From Inquilinus sp052113205 (lineage in GTDB: Bacteria; Pseudomonadota; Alphaproteobacteria; DSM-16000; Inquilinaceae): a stretch of 64,000 nt of DNA. Below, one piece after another: positions 28,101 to 36,249 of the stretch. The DNA lies in assembly GCF_052113205.1 (NCBI RefSeq), contig NZ_JBFRCU010000029.1:1-64000 (forward strand), in the 5' to 3' direction. A program made the translations under genes and the position numbers. Every line of letters starts with the position of its first letter. The stretch's first letter is position 1. Below the pieces are notes generated by a model. The model was not told where the DNA came from. It saw nothing but the letters and a program-made list of their open reading frames with translations, and did not search any database.

Positions 28101-28418
28101 GTAGGCGAAGGGATAGGCCTCGGCGTAGGGCTCCATGAAGAAGTCGAACGGGTTGATGACGGTCATCTCGGCCGTCAGGTCGACCTCGATCGCGAACTCC
28201 GTCGCCTTCTCCGGGAACACCAGCCGCGCCAGCCAGTTGCCGTGCGGGTCCTGCTGCCAGTTCACGAAATGCTCGGCCGGCGTGACGGTCAGCGAATAGC
28301 TCGGGATCCGGGTGCGGCTGTGCGGCGCCGGGCGCAGCCGGACCACCTGGGGCCCGAGCGCCACCGGGCGGTCGTAGCGGTAGCGGGTGACGTGGTGAAG
28401 GGCGGCGACGATGGACAC
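25119..28418 (-). CDS. Large transglutaminase-family protein with DUF2126
   Basis: A 1099-residue protein. The N-terminal 280 residues form a transglutaminase module with Cys180 (AGSCRDSAW), His229 (DLHAWAE) and Asp245 (GLDATSG). The long remainder is DUF2126 (MGGEPTFVSIDD, GQGKWYPGESLPRWAFGLYWR, GTGGGNHVVLGG, FRSFEMPPDARMSLAQQLLLRAL). It starts at GTG with GGAG 6 bases upstream; the frame is open much further upstream, but that part runs antisense through the regulator gene and is not credible. First gene of the cluster. The full-length triad suggests an active peptidase or amide transferase. Confidence 0.9.
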   Translation of the reverse strand: MSIVAALHHVTRYRYDRPVALGPQVVRLRPAPHSRTRIPSYSLTVTPAEHFVNWQQDPHGNWLARLVFPEKATEFAIEVDLTAEMTVINPFDFFMEPYAEAYPFAYPKELRVELAPYLEPEPAGPRLTAFVAGLPQEEARTIDFLVGLNARLQHDIRYLVRLEPGVQEPEETLALAAGSCRDSAWLLVQILRRLGLAARFVSGYLIQLKADIDPLDGPKGTDKDFTDLHAWAEVYIPGAGWIGLDATSGLLCGEGHIPLAATPHYRSAAPISGVVEPAEVEFEFAMEVSRIIEPIRITMPFSDKAWQALDRLGEQVDADLAAQDVRLTMGGEPTFVSIDDFESPEWNIAAVGPTKRIFADDLIRRLRTRFGPGGLLHYGQGKWYPGESLPRWAFGLYWRRDGKPVWRDPGLLATEAARPAEAGAAEAGRFAERVAERLGLTGYVMPAYEDPAHWLLKEAELPANVDLRDPKIADPEERARMIRTFERGLAAPTGYVLPVQRWAARHGGRWMSERWALRRGRLFLIPGDSPVGLRLPLSSLPWVPKDEYPEVVPQDPFDEHPPLPDFHQPRPAVAAGGVAPRQPVAPQRDPTVEDVVRTALSFEPRDGVLCVFMPPVERLEDYLELLAEIEAVAAEAGLPIQIEGYPPPHDPRLQVIKVTPDPGVIEVNVHPAASWREAVEITAGLYEEARQTRLGTDRFMTDGRHIGTGGGNHVVLGGVTPADSPFLRRPDLLKSLVVYWQRHPALSYLFSGLFIGPTSQAPRVDEARHDSLYELEIALAQVPPPEAGPLPLWLVDRLFRNLLVDVGGNTHRAEICIDKLYSPDGPTGRLGLVEFRSFEMPPDARMSLAQQLLLRALLAWFWREPQQGGLVRWGTALHDRFMLPHFVWQDMLGVLSDLKRAGYAFDPDWFEAQREFRFPILGRAERGGVALELRQALEPWHVMGEEGAGGGTARYVDSSVERLQIRAEGFVPGRHIIACNGRRLPLNGTGTSGEAVAGIRFKAWQPPSGLHPNIPVHTPLTFDVIDAWNGRSLGGFVYHSAHPGGRSYDTFPVNSYEAEARRLARFQDHGHTPGPMAMPAEERTSEFPLTLDLRTPVGR

Positions 28419-28571
28419 GGACGCTCCTGCCTCGGCTGGACCACGGGACGTCCCGCAGTCGGAGAGTGAGACTGTGCGCGTCTGCAAGCAAGAAGCATGC
28501 AAGCGCCGACCGAGGCTTGACCCGGAGCGGTCGATCGCGTCCCCTTCGCCCGGGCGGCAGGAGGGAGGCGG

Positions 28572-29516
28572 ATGGAGGGGGCGTACACGGTCGGCTTCCT
28601 GCTGATCCCGAACTTCCCGCTGATGCCCTATGCCGCGGCGATCGAGCCGCTGCGCGCCGCCAACCTGCTGGGCGGGCGCGAGCGTTACCGCTGGCTGCAT
28701 TTCAGCCCGGACGGGCAGCCGGTGCGTGCCTCCAACGGCATCGCCATCGCCCCGGACCGGCCGCCGGAAGCGATGGCCGAGGCCGACCTGCTGGTGGTCT
28801 GCGCCGGCACCGGGGTCGAGGGCTTCGACCACCCGCCGACCCTGGCCCGGCTGCGCGACTTGGCGCGGCACGGCACGGCCCTGGGCGCGGTCTCCGGCGG
28901 TCCCTACCTGCTGGCCCGGGCCGGGGTGCTGGGCGGCCACCGCTTCACCCTGCACTGGGACCACCACGCCGCCTTCGCCGAGCGCTTCCCGGAGCTGGAG
29001 CCGAGCGGGCATCTGTTCGAGATCGACCGCGGCCGGCTGACCTGCTCCGGCGGCATCGCCGCGCTCGACCTGATGCAGGCCCTGATCGGCCGGCGCGACG
29101 GCCCGGCCCTGGCCGCCCAGGTCGCGGACTGGTTCATGCACACCCAGCTGCGCCATGGCGACGACCCGCAGCGGCTCGACCCGCGCCGACGCTTCGGCGT
29201 CAGCCATCCCGGCCTGCTGGCGGCCCTGGCGGCGATGGAGCAGCGGATCGAGGAGCCGCTGTCGCGGCCGGAGCTGGCGGCGATCGCCGGCCTGTCGCTG
29301 CGCCAGCTCGAACGCCTGTTCCGCGACCGGCTCGGCCGCAGCCTGGCCGAGCATTACCTCGACCTGCGGCTGCGCGCGGCGCGGCGCCACCTGCGTCAGA
29401 CCACGCTGTCGGTGACCGAGGTGGCGCTGGCCTGCGGCTTCGTCAGCGCCAGCCATTTCTCGCGCAGCTACCGCACCCGCTTCGGCCATCCTCCGGCGAA
29501 GGAGCGTGAGGGCTGA
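28572..29516 (+). CDS. GlxA/GbdR-like AraC-family regulator
   Basis: A 314-residue regulator: DJ-1/PfpI-like sensing domain (residues 1-190) and a C-terminal AraC DNA-binding domain (LSLRQLERLFRDRLG, then FVSASHFSRSYRTRFG). The position where active DJ-1 enzymes have Cys reads AVSGGPYLL, so it is a ligand-binding rather than catalytic domain. GbdR-type proteins of this architecture activate glycine-betaine, dimethylglycine and sarcosine catabolism; the sarcosine oxidase operon starts 96 bp downstream in the same direction, fitting that role. Confidence 0.88.
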   Translation: MEGAYTVGFLLIPNFPLMPYAAAIEPLRAANLLGGRERYRWLHFSPDGQPVRASNGIAIAPDRPPEAMAEADLLVVCAGTGVEGFDHPPTLARLRDLARHGTALGAVSGGPYLLARAGVLGGHRFTLHWDHHAAFAERFPELEPSGHLFEIDRGRLTCSGGIAALDLMQALIGRRDGPALAAQVADWFMHTQLRHGDDPQRLDPRRRFGVSHPGLLAALAAMEQRIEEPLSRPELAAIAGLSLRQLERLFRDRLGRSLAEHYLDLRLRAARRHLRQTTLSVTEVALACGFVSASHFSRSYRTRFGHPPAKEREG

Positions 29517-29522
29517 GCCGCT

Positions 29523-29537
29523 TGTCCCATTGGGACA
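29523..29537. promoter_or_regulatory. Perfect palindrome upstream of soxB
   Basis: TGTCCCATTGGGACA is a 7-1-7 perfect inverted repeat located directly after the regulator stop codon and about 75 bp before the soxB start. It is a candidate operator for the GlxA/GbdR-like protein or another regulator of the sox operon. Confidence 0.45.
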
Positions 29538-29611
29538 TGCCAGTGGCGCGCTGAGGCAAATCGCGATCCGGGTCTGCCGGATACTGCAGGCCATCCGGCG
29601 GTGGAGGCTGC

Positions 29612-30862
29612 GTGCGCTATTCGATCTTCTCGGTGCTGGGCCAGGCCCTCAGGGGCCAGAAAGGCTGGACGCCGGCCTGGCGCGACGCGGCGCCGAAGCC
29701 GGATTACGACGTCATCATCGTCGGAGGCGGCGGGCATGGCCTGGCCACCGCCCATTACCTGGCCAAGGAGCACGGCATCACCCGCGTCGCGGTGCTGGAG
29801 AAGGGGTGGATCGGCGGCGGCAATGTCGGCCGCAACACCACCATCATCCGCTCCAACTACCTGCTGCCCGGCAACATCCCGTTCTACGAATGGTCGATGA
29901 AGCTGTGGGAGGGGCTGGAGCAGGACCTGAACTACAACGCCATGGTCAGCCAGCGCGGCGTCTTGAACCTGTTCCACTCCGACGCCCAGCGTGACGCCTA
30001 TGCCAGGCGCGGCAACGCCATGCGGCTGCACGGCGTCGATGCCGAGCTGCTGGATCGCGACCAGGTGCGGGCGCTGGTGCCGCTGCTCGACTTCGACAAT
30101 GGGCGCTTCCCGATCCAGGGCGGGCTGCTGCAGCGCCGCGGCGGCACCGTTCGGCACGACGCCGTCGCCTGGGGCTATGCCCGCGCCGCCGACAGAAGCG
30201 GCGTCGACATCATCCAGAACTGCGAGGTCACCGGCATCGCGGTCGAGGATGGCGCCGTGGTCGGGGTCGAGACCAGTCGCGGCCGCATCCGAGCGGCCAA
30301 GGTCGGGTTGGCCTGCGCCGGCAACTCCTCCCGCGTCGCGGCCCTGGCCGGGCTGAAGCTGCCGATCGAGAGCCATGTGCTGCAGGCCTTCGTGTCGGAG
30401 GGGCTGAAGCCGCTGGTCGACGGCGTCATCACCTTCGGCGCCGGGCATTTCTACGTCAGCCAATCCGACAAGGGCGGCCTGGTCTTCGGCGGCGACATCG
30501 ACGGCTACAACTCCTACGCCCAGCGCGGCAACCTGCCGGTGGTCGAGGATGTGGTCGAGGGTGGCCTCGCGATCCTGCCGCAGCTCGGCCGGCTGCGCCT
30601 GCTGCGGCAATGGGGCGGGCTGATGGACATGTCGATGGACGGCAGCCCGATCATCGACCGGACGCCAATCCGCGGCCTCTATCTCAACGCCGGCTGGTGC
30701 TATGGCGGCTTCAAGGCGACGCCGGCCTCGGGCTGGTGCTTCGCCCACACCATCGCCCATGACGCGCCGCATGCGCTGAACGCGGCCTACCGCCTCGACC
30801 GCTTCGCCACCGGCCACCTGATCGACGAGAAGGGTGTCGGCGCCCAGCCGAACCTGCACTGA
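29612..30862 (+). CDS. soxB: Sarcosine oxidase subunit beta
   Basis: A 416-residue flavoprotein subunit of heterotetrameric sarcosine oxidase, which demethylates sarcosine to glycine and passes the one-carbon unit to tetrahydrofolate. The Rossmann GGGGHGLATAHYLA motif is near residue 38; NTTIIRSNY and RRGGTVRHDAVAWGYARAA are hallmark SoxB stretches, the latter holding the His used for covalent flavin. Starts at GTG with GGAGG a few bases upstream. It heads soxB-D-A-G. Confidence 0.95.
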   Translation: MRYSIFSVLGQALRGQKGWTPAWRDAAPKPDYDVIIVGGGGHGLATAHYLAKEHGITRVAVLEKGWIGGGNVGRNTTIIRSNYLLPGNIPFYEWSMKLWEGLEQDLNYNAMVSQRGVLNLFHSDAQRDAYARRGNAMRLHGVDAELLDRDQVRALVPLLDFDNGRFPIQGGLLQRRGGTVRHDAVAWGYARAADRSGVDIIQNCEVTGIAVEDGAVVGVETSRGRIRAAKVGLACAGNSSRVAALAGLKLPIESHVLQAFVSEGLKPLVDGVITFGAGHFYVSQSDKGGLVFGGDIDGYNSYAQRGNLPVVEDVVEGGLAILPQLGRLRLLRQWGGLMDMSMDGSPIIDRTPIRGLYLNAGWCYGGFKATPASGWCFAHTIAHDAPHALNAAYRLDRFATGHLIDEKGVGAQPNLH

Positions 30863-30874
30863 GGGACATCTGAG

Positions 30875-31144
30875 ATGCGCATCCCCTGTCCCCATTGCGG
30901 CGAGCGCGCGGCGGAGGAGTTCAGCTATCTTGGCGACGCCACGGTGACGCGGCCGGCGCCGGACGCCGGCATCGACGCCTTCGTCGACTATGCCTACCAC
31001 CGCGACAACCCGGCCGGGGCGCTGGCAGAATACTGGTATCACGGCGGCGGCTGCCGCTCCTGGCTGGTGGTGACCCGCAACACGCGCGACCACCGCATCC
31101 TCGGCGCCGTCGACGCCCGGGCCCGAGGGGAGGCTCAGCGATGA
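30875..31144 (+). CDS. soxD: Sarcosine oxidase subunit delta
   Basis: An 89-residue zinc-binding subunit: CPHCGER at residues 5-11 gives two Cys ligands, with the HGGGCRSW region supplying a further Cys and His. Typical family length. Stop overlaps the soxA start (ATGA). Confidence 0.95.
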   Translation: MRIPCPHCGERAAEEFSYLGDATVTRPAPDAGIDAFVDYAYHRDNPAGALAEYWYHGGGCRSWLVVTRNTRDHRILGAVDARARGEAQR

Positions 31145-34101
31145 CCTCCTACCGCCTCCCTTCCGGTGGGCTGATCGATCGTTCGGCGACGCTGCGCTTC
31201 CGCTTCGACGGGCGCGAGCTCGCGGGCCATCCCGGCGACACCCTGGCCTCGGCCCTGCTGGCCAACGGCATCGGATTGACCGGACGATCGTTCAAATATC
31301 ACCGCCCGCGCGGCATCCTCTCGGCCGGGGCGGAGGAGCCGAACGCGCTGGTCGAACTGCGCCGCGGCGCCCGGCGGGAGCCGAACAGCCGTGCCACCAT
31401 GGTCGAGCTGTTCGACGGGCTGCAGGCGGACAGCCAGAACCGCTGGCCGTCCCTCGGCTTCGACCTGATGGCGGTGAACGGGCTGCTGTCCCCGGTCTTC
31501 GCCGCCGGCTTCTACTACAAGACCTTCATGTGGCCGGCCCGGTTCTGGGAGACCGTCTACGAGCCGCTGATCCGCCGCGCCGCCGGCCTCGGCCATGCCG
31601 CCACCGCGCCGGACCCCGACCATTACGAGAAGGCGACGATCCACTGCGACGTGCTGGTGGTCGGCGCCGGCCCGGCCGGGCTGGCGGCGGCGCTGGCGGC
31701 CGGGCGGTCTGGGGCGCGGGTGATCCTGTGCGACGAGGGCGCCCGCTTCGGCGGCAGCCTCTTGTTCGAGCACCGCTCGGTTGGCGACCGGCCGGCGCCG
31801 GACTGGGCTGCCGCGGCCGAGTCCGAGCTGGCGAGCCTGCCCGAGGTGCGAGTCTTGCACCGCACCACCGTGTTTGGCGTGTTCGACCACGGCACCTATG
31901 GCGCGGTCGAGCGAGTCGGCGACCATCTCCCAGTGCCCGAGCCGCACGCGCCGCGCCAGCGCCTGTGGCGCATCGTGGCGAAGCGCTGCGTGCTGGCGGC
32001 CGGCAGCCTGGAGCGGCCGCTGGTGTTCGGCGACAACGACCGGCCCGGCGTGATGCTGGCCGGTGCGGTCCGGACCTATCTGAACCGCTACGCCGTGGCG
32101 CCGGGCCGCCGCGCCGTGGTCTTCGCCAACAACGACACCGCCGGCGCCGTGGCCGCCGACCTCGCCGCCGCCGGGGTGGCGGTGGAGGCGATCGTCGACG
32201 CAAGGCCGGGATCGACGCTGCAGCAGGCCGGCGCGCGGCTCCTGGCCGGCGCTGTGGTGACCCGCGCCATCGGCGGCGCGCGCGGCCTGCACGCGGTCGA
32301 AATCCGCGACGCGTCGGGCCGGTCGGCAACGCTGCCCTGCGATCTGCTGGCGATGTCCGGCGGCTTCAGCCCGAATGTCCACCTGACCTCGCATCTCGGC
32401 GGCCGCCCCGCCTGGAACGCAGGCCTCGCCGCCTTCGTCCCGGGCGACCTGCCCGCCGGCATGACCGTGGCCGGCAGCGCCGCCGGCGTGTTCGACCTGG
32501 CCGGCTGCCTCGCCGGCGGCGGCCGGGCCGGGGCCGAGGCCGCGCGCGATTGCGGCTTCAACAGCGGCAGCTTCGATCCGCCGGAGGCGGCGCCGGAGCC
32601 GACCGGCGTCAGCCCGCTCTGGCGGGTTCAGGGCGGCGGCGGCAAGCGTTTCGTCGATTTCCAGAACGACGTCACCGACAAGGACATCGAGCTGGCCGAG
32701 CGCGAGGGCTTCCGCGCAGTCGAGCACCTCAAGCGCTACACCACACTCGGCATGGCGACCGACCAGGGCAAGACCTCGAACGTCAACGCCATCGGCATCA
32801 TGGCCGAGCTCACCAGGCGCGACGTCGAGGCGGTCGGCACCACCCGCTTCCGCCCGCCCTATACCCCCGTGTCGCTGGGCGCCTTCGCCGGCCACGCCCG
32901 CGGCCGCGACTTCCGCCCGACCCGGCTGACCCCGTCGCATGACTGGGCGGCGGAGCAGGGGGCGGTGTTCGTCGAGGCCGGGGCCTGGCTGCGCGCCCAG
33001 TACTTCCCGCGTCCCGGCGAGAAGGACTGGCTGGAGACGGTCAGCCGCGAGGTGCGGCAGGTCCGCTCCGCCGTCGGCTTCTGCGACGTCTCCACCCTCG
33101 GCAAGATCGACCTGCAGGGCGCCGACGCGGCCGAGTTCCTGAACCGGCTCTACATCAATACCTGGACCACGCTGCCGGTCGGCAAGGCGCGCTACGGGCT
33201 GATGCTGCGCGAGGACGGCATCGTCATGGATGACGGCACCACCTCGCGGCTGGGCGAGGACCGGTTCCTGGTCACCACCACCACGGCCAATGCGGCCAAG
33301 GTGTTCCAGCATATGGAGTTCTGCCACCAATGCCTGTGGCCGGAGCTCGACGTGCAGTTCACCTCCGTCAGCGACCAGTGGGCGCAGTTCTCGGTGGCCG
33401 GGCCGAAGGCGCGCGCGCTGCTGGCCCGGATCGTCGACGCCCCCTTCGACATCGGCAACGAGGCCTTCCCCTATCTCGCAGCGGCCGAGCTGACGGTCTG
33501 CGGCGTCGTCGCCGCGCGGCTGTTCCGTATCTCCTTCTCCGGCGAGCTCGCCTATGAGGTCGCGGTGCCGGCGCGGTTCGGCGACGCGCTGGTGCGCCGG
33601 CTGATGCAGGTCGGCGCCGATCTCGGCGTCACCCCCTACGGCACCGAGGCGCTGGGCGTGATGCGGATCGAGAAGGGCCATGCCGCCGGCAACGAGCTGA
33701 GCGGCCAGACCACCGCCGCCGATCTCGGCCTCGGCCGGATGATGTCGACCAAGAAGGACTATATCGGCCGGGTCCTGGCCGGGCGGCCGGGGCTGGTGGA
33801 TCCGGTGCGGCCGGCCCTGGTCGGCTTCCGGCCGGTCGACCGGTCGCGGCGGCTCCGGGCCGGGGCGCATTTCATCCCGCAGGGCGCTGTGGCCACGGCA
33901 GCCAACGACCAGGGCTACATGACCTCGGTCGCCTTCTCGCCGGCCTTGGGCCACTGGATCGGCCTTGGCCTGCTGTCCGGCGGCCCGGCGCGGATCGGCG
34001 AGACCCTCCGCGCCTGCGACCCGGTGCGCGGCGAGGAAATAGCGGTCGAGGTGATGTCGCCCGTGTTCCACGACCCGGAAGGGGAGCGCCTGCGTGCCTG
34101 A
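31141..34101 (+). CDS. soxA: Sarcosine oxidase subunit alpha
   Basis: A 986-residue subunit. The N-terminal 100 residues are a 2Fe-2S-ferredoxin-like fold without the cluster Cys, as usual in SoxA. A NAD-binding Rossmann domain follows (DVLVVGAGPAGLAAALAAG, near residue 170). The C-terminal 400 residues are a GcvT-like folate-binding domain (GKIDLQGADAAEFLNRLY, then the conserved YGTEALGVMRIEKGH). Overlaps soxD by four bases and soxG by eight. Confidence 0.95.
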   Translation: MTSYRLPSGGLIDRSATLRFRFDGRELAGHPGDTLASALLANGIGLTGRSFKYHRPRGILSAGAEEPNALVELRRGARREPNSRATMVELFDGLQADSQNRWPSLGFDLMAVNGLLSPVFAAGFYYKTFMWPARFWETVYEPLIRRAAGLGHAATAPDPDHYEKATIHCDVLVVGAGPAGLAAALAAGRSGARVILCDEGARFGGSLLFEHRSVGDRPAPDWAAAAESELASLPEVRVLHRTTVFGVFDHGTYGAVERVGDHLPVPEPHAPRQRLWRIVAKRCVLAAGSLERPLVFGDNDRPGVMLAGAVRTYLNRYAVAPGRRAVVFANNDTAGAVAADLAAAGVAVEAIVDARPGSTLQQAGARLLAGAVVTRAIGGARGLHAVEIRDASGRSATLPCDLLAMSGGFSPNVHLTSHLGGRPAWNAGLAAFVPGDLPAGMTVAGSAAGVFDLAGCLAGGGRAGAEAARDCGFNSGSFDPPEAAPEPTGVSPLWRVQGGGGKRFVDFQNDVTDKDIELAEREGFRAVEHLKRYTTLGMATDQGKTSNVNAIGIMAELTRRDVEAVGTTRFRPPYTPVSLGAFAGHARGRDFRPTRLTPSHDWAAEQGAVFVEAGAWLRAQYFPRPGEKDWLETVSREVRQVRSAVGFCDVSTLGKIDLQGADAAEFLNRLYINTWTTLPVGKARYGLMLREDGIVMDDGTTSRLGEDRFLVTTTTANAAKVFQHMEFCHQCLWPELDVQFTSVSDQWAQFSVAGPKARALLARIVDAPFDIGNEAFPYLAAAELTVCGVVAARLFRISFSGELAYEVAVPARFGDALVRRLMQVGADLGVTPYGTEALGVMRIEKGHAAGNELSGQTTAADLGLGRMMSTKKDYIGRVLAGRPGLVDPVRPALVGFRPVDRSRRLRAGAHFIPQGAVATAANDQGYMTSVAFSPALGHWIGLGLLSGGPARIGETLRACDPVRGEEIAVEVMSPVFHDPEGERLRA

Positions 34102-34687
34102 CCTCACCCCCCGATCCGCCTTCATCGGCTTGCCCGGCCGGACCGGCCGCGCCGAGGGCGAGCCCGGCGTCATCGTTCGCCCGCGCAACGGTTTGGCGAT
34201 GGCCAGGCTGATCGCCCGCAAGGGCCGGGCCGGTGATCTCGCCGCCGCGGTCCGGTCCCGCACTGGCCTGGACCTGCCATCGATGCCGAAGCGGGTGGAG
34301 CAGGGCGGCCTCGCCTTCATCTGGTCCGGCCCCGGCCAATGGCTCGCCGTGGCCGAGGACGGCCGCGACCTGGCGCGCGAGCTTTCGGGGGCCGTCGGCG
34401 CCTTCGCGGCCGTGAGCGACCAGAGCGATGGCCTCGCCGTGCTGCGAGTCTCCGGACCGCAGGCCCGCGACGCGCTGATCAAGGGCGTCGGTCTCGACCT
34501 GCATCCGCGCGCCTTCGGCCCGGGCGACTCGGCGGTGACCGTGATCGCCCATGTCGGCGCCCAGCTCTGGCAGCTCGACGACCGCCCGACCTACGAGATC
34601 GTGGTCTACCGCAGCTTCGCCGGCAGCCTCTGGCGCTGGCTCGAAGCCTCCGCGGCGGAGTTCGGCTGCGCGGTCGAGGCCGGCTGA
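34094..34687 (+). CDS. soxG: Sarcosine oxidase subunit gamma
   Basis: A 197-residue subunit with the short-GcvT-like pattern (PGQWLAVAEDG, VSDQSDGLAVLRVSGP, LDLHPRAF, YEIVVYRSFAGSLWRWL). It starts at GTG within the soxA 3' end and has a GGGGAG site upstream. Last gene of the sox operon; converges with the LysR gene at 34707. Confidence 0.92.
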   Translation: MPDLTPRSAFIGLPGRTGRAEGEPGVIVRPRNGLAMARLIARKGRAGDLAAAVRSRTGLDLPSMPKRVEQGGLAFIWSGPGQWLAVAEDGRDLARELSGAVGAFAAVSDQSDGLAVLRVSGPQARDALIKGVGLDLHPRAFGPGDSAVTVIAHVGAQLWQLDDRPTYEIVVYRSFAGSLWRWLEASAAEFGCAVEAG

Positions 34688-34706
34688 AAGACGTGCTGCG
34701 GCCGGC

Positions 34707-35744
34707 CTATTCGGCCAGGCTGCGGACGACATCCAGGGTGGCGGCTGCCATCTCGGAGCGCATCCAGCCATGCTCGTGGTCGCGATGGCTGCGCTCGTGC
34801 CAGATCATCGAGACCTCGTAGGACGGGGATTCGATCGGCAGCTCCATCACCGCCAGCGGCAGCATCGCGGCCGCCCGCATCGCCACCCGGCGCGGCACCG
34901 TGAGCACGAAATCGGTCTCGCTCACCATCATCGGCGCCATCATCATGTTGGGCACGGTCAGCGGGTCCTGGTCCGGCAGCCTGAGCTTGGCCAGCGGATC
35001 GTAGACCTGGCCGAAGCCGCTCCCGGAACTCGGCGCGATCACGGCATGGCGGAGCGTGCGGAACAGTTCCGCCGTCCATTCGTGCTGCAGCGCGGGATGG
35101 TCGCGGCGCAGCAGGCAGGCGAACCGGTCCGTGTACAGCGTGCGCCGGAAGAATCCCGGCGGCGTGTCGTCGACCTGGCCGAGGGCGAGATCGGTCTCGC
35201 CGCTCTCGAGATGCCTGAGCGTTCCGGCCAGGAGAGGATTGACGACGATATCGAGGTTCGGCGCCCGCGACCGCAGGCGCGGCAGCAGCCGCGGCAGCAG
35301 CACCAGCGCCTGATGCTCCGGCATCGCGACGGCGATCTTCGACTTCGTGTCTTCGGGCCTGAAGCCGCGGCTGGCCAGGATCTCGCGGATCGAGCCCATG
35401 GTGGGGGGCAGCTTCGCCAGCAGCTGTTCGCCGCGTGCCGTCGGGGCCAGCCCGGTCGAGGTGCGCACCAGCAATTCGTCGTTGAACATGCCCCGCAGCC
35501 GCGCCAGGGCCCGGCTCATCGCCGGCTGGCTCAGGCCGACGCTCTGGCCGGCATAGGTCACGTTGCGCTGTTCCAGCAGCGCCTCCAGCGCCACCAGCAG
35601 GTTCAGGTCGACCGAGGCGAGGTTGATGCCGCCGACGCGCCCGGCTCCCTCGCCCTTGCCGAGCGCCGCTCGCCCGGCCGTCGCAGCTCCGTCTCCGATG
35701 CGATCGGCATGCCGGCTCAGGCTCATAGCCATGTCTGTGTGCAT
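34707..35744 (-). CDS. LysR-type regulator (NodD-like group)
   Basis: A 345-residue regulator. About 40 non-conserved residues precede the DNA-binding domain (VDLNLLVALEALLEQRNVTYAGQSVGLSQPAMSRALARLR), the arrangement typical of NodD/SyrM-like LysR proteins. Start fixed by a clean AGGAGG 5 bases before the ATG at 35744. Divergent from the ROK gene over a 505-bp gap. Target unknown; neither the sox operon nor the ROK gene is an obvious partner. Confidence 0.88.
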   Translation of the reverse strand: MHTDMAMSLSRHADRIGDGAATAGRAALGKGEGAGRVGGINLASVDLNLLVALEALLEQRNVTYAGQSVGLSQPAMSRALARLRGMFNDELLVRTSTGLAPTARGEQLLAKLPPTMGSIREILASRGFRPEDTKSKIAVAMPEHQALVLLPRLLPRLRSRAPNLDIVVNPLLAGTLRHLESGETDLALGQVDDTPPGFFRRTLYTDRFACLLRRDHPALQHEWTAELFRTLRHAVIAPSSGSGFGQVYDPLAKLRLPDQDPLTVPNMMMAPMMVSETDFVLTVPRRVAMRAAAMLPLAVMELPIESPSYEVSMIWHERSHRDHEHGWMRSEMAAATLDVVRSLAE

Positions 35745-36249
35745 GCGCTCCTCCTCGGCTCTGGCGTCCCGGGCCGGCGGGGTTCGGCGGTCAATCCATC
35801 CGGATGCCGTCGAACCACCGCCGTTTCGTATGATTGCGGCTTGTGGATAACTTGCTAGGTATCGAGGATTACGGTCCTCCGGCGCACGGTGCCGGGGTTG
35901 CCGAGATTGGGAATTGTCAGACAAGAAAAACATCGAGCTAGGCGGGCCCGCCCAATATCGGCCTCTCCCAGCCTCTGGTGAGTCCCATGGTTCTTCTCCC
36001 TCGGTCGGGAATGTTCCGCATCGTCGTGACGCGAGGCTGCGTGGCCAGCGGCCGGCGAATTGCGGAGTTTTTTGGGCAGGTTTTTCTTCCGTCGCCGATA
36101 CTATTGTGGCGGATTCGGCGCTCGGTCAAACGATTGAGACGCATAAGGACGCATACTTCTGCCGAAAAATTCAAAAACTCCATTGTATCAATGGCGTTTC
36201 CGGTCCATTGATGGCGGGTTCGGATCCCGAGAGGGAAGGAGCCGCATCG
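35745..36249. promoter_or_regulatory. 505-bp divergent regulatory gap with a palindrome
   Basis: No credible gene. The stretch is noticeably less GC-rich than its surroundings, especially 36070-36200 (runs of T and A), consistent with promoters. CCATTGTATCAATGG at 36180-36194 is a perfect 6-3-6 palindrome 55 bp before the ROK start and is a candidate ROK operator (autoregulation, inference). Confidence 0.45.

Noticed and set aside
25206..28469. Plus-strand open frame of 1087 codons opposite the DUF2126 gene
   Set aside because: A shadow of the real gene; the codon pattern and composition are those of an antisense frame.
28419..29594. Upstream extension of the DUF2126 transglutaminase frame
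   Set aside because: The extra 392 codons are antisense to the GlxA-like regulator. The GTG at 28418 has a ribosome-binding site and begins the conserved domain.
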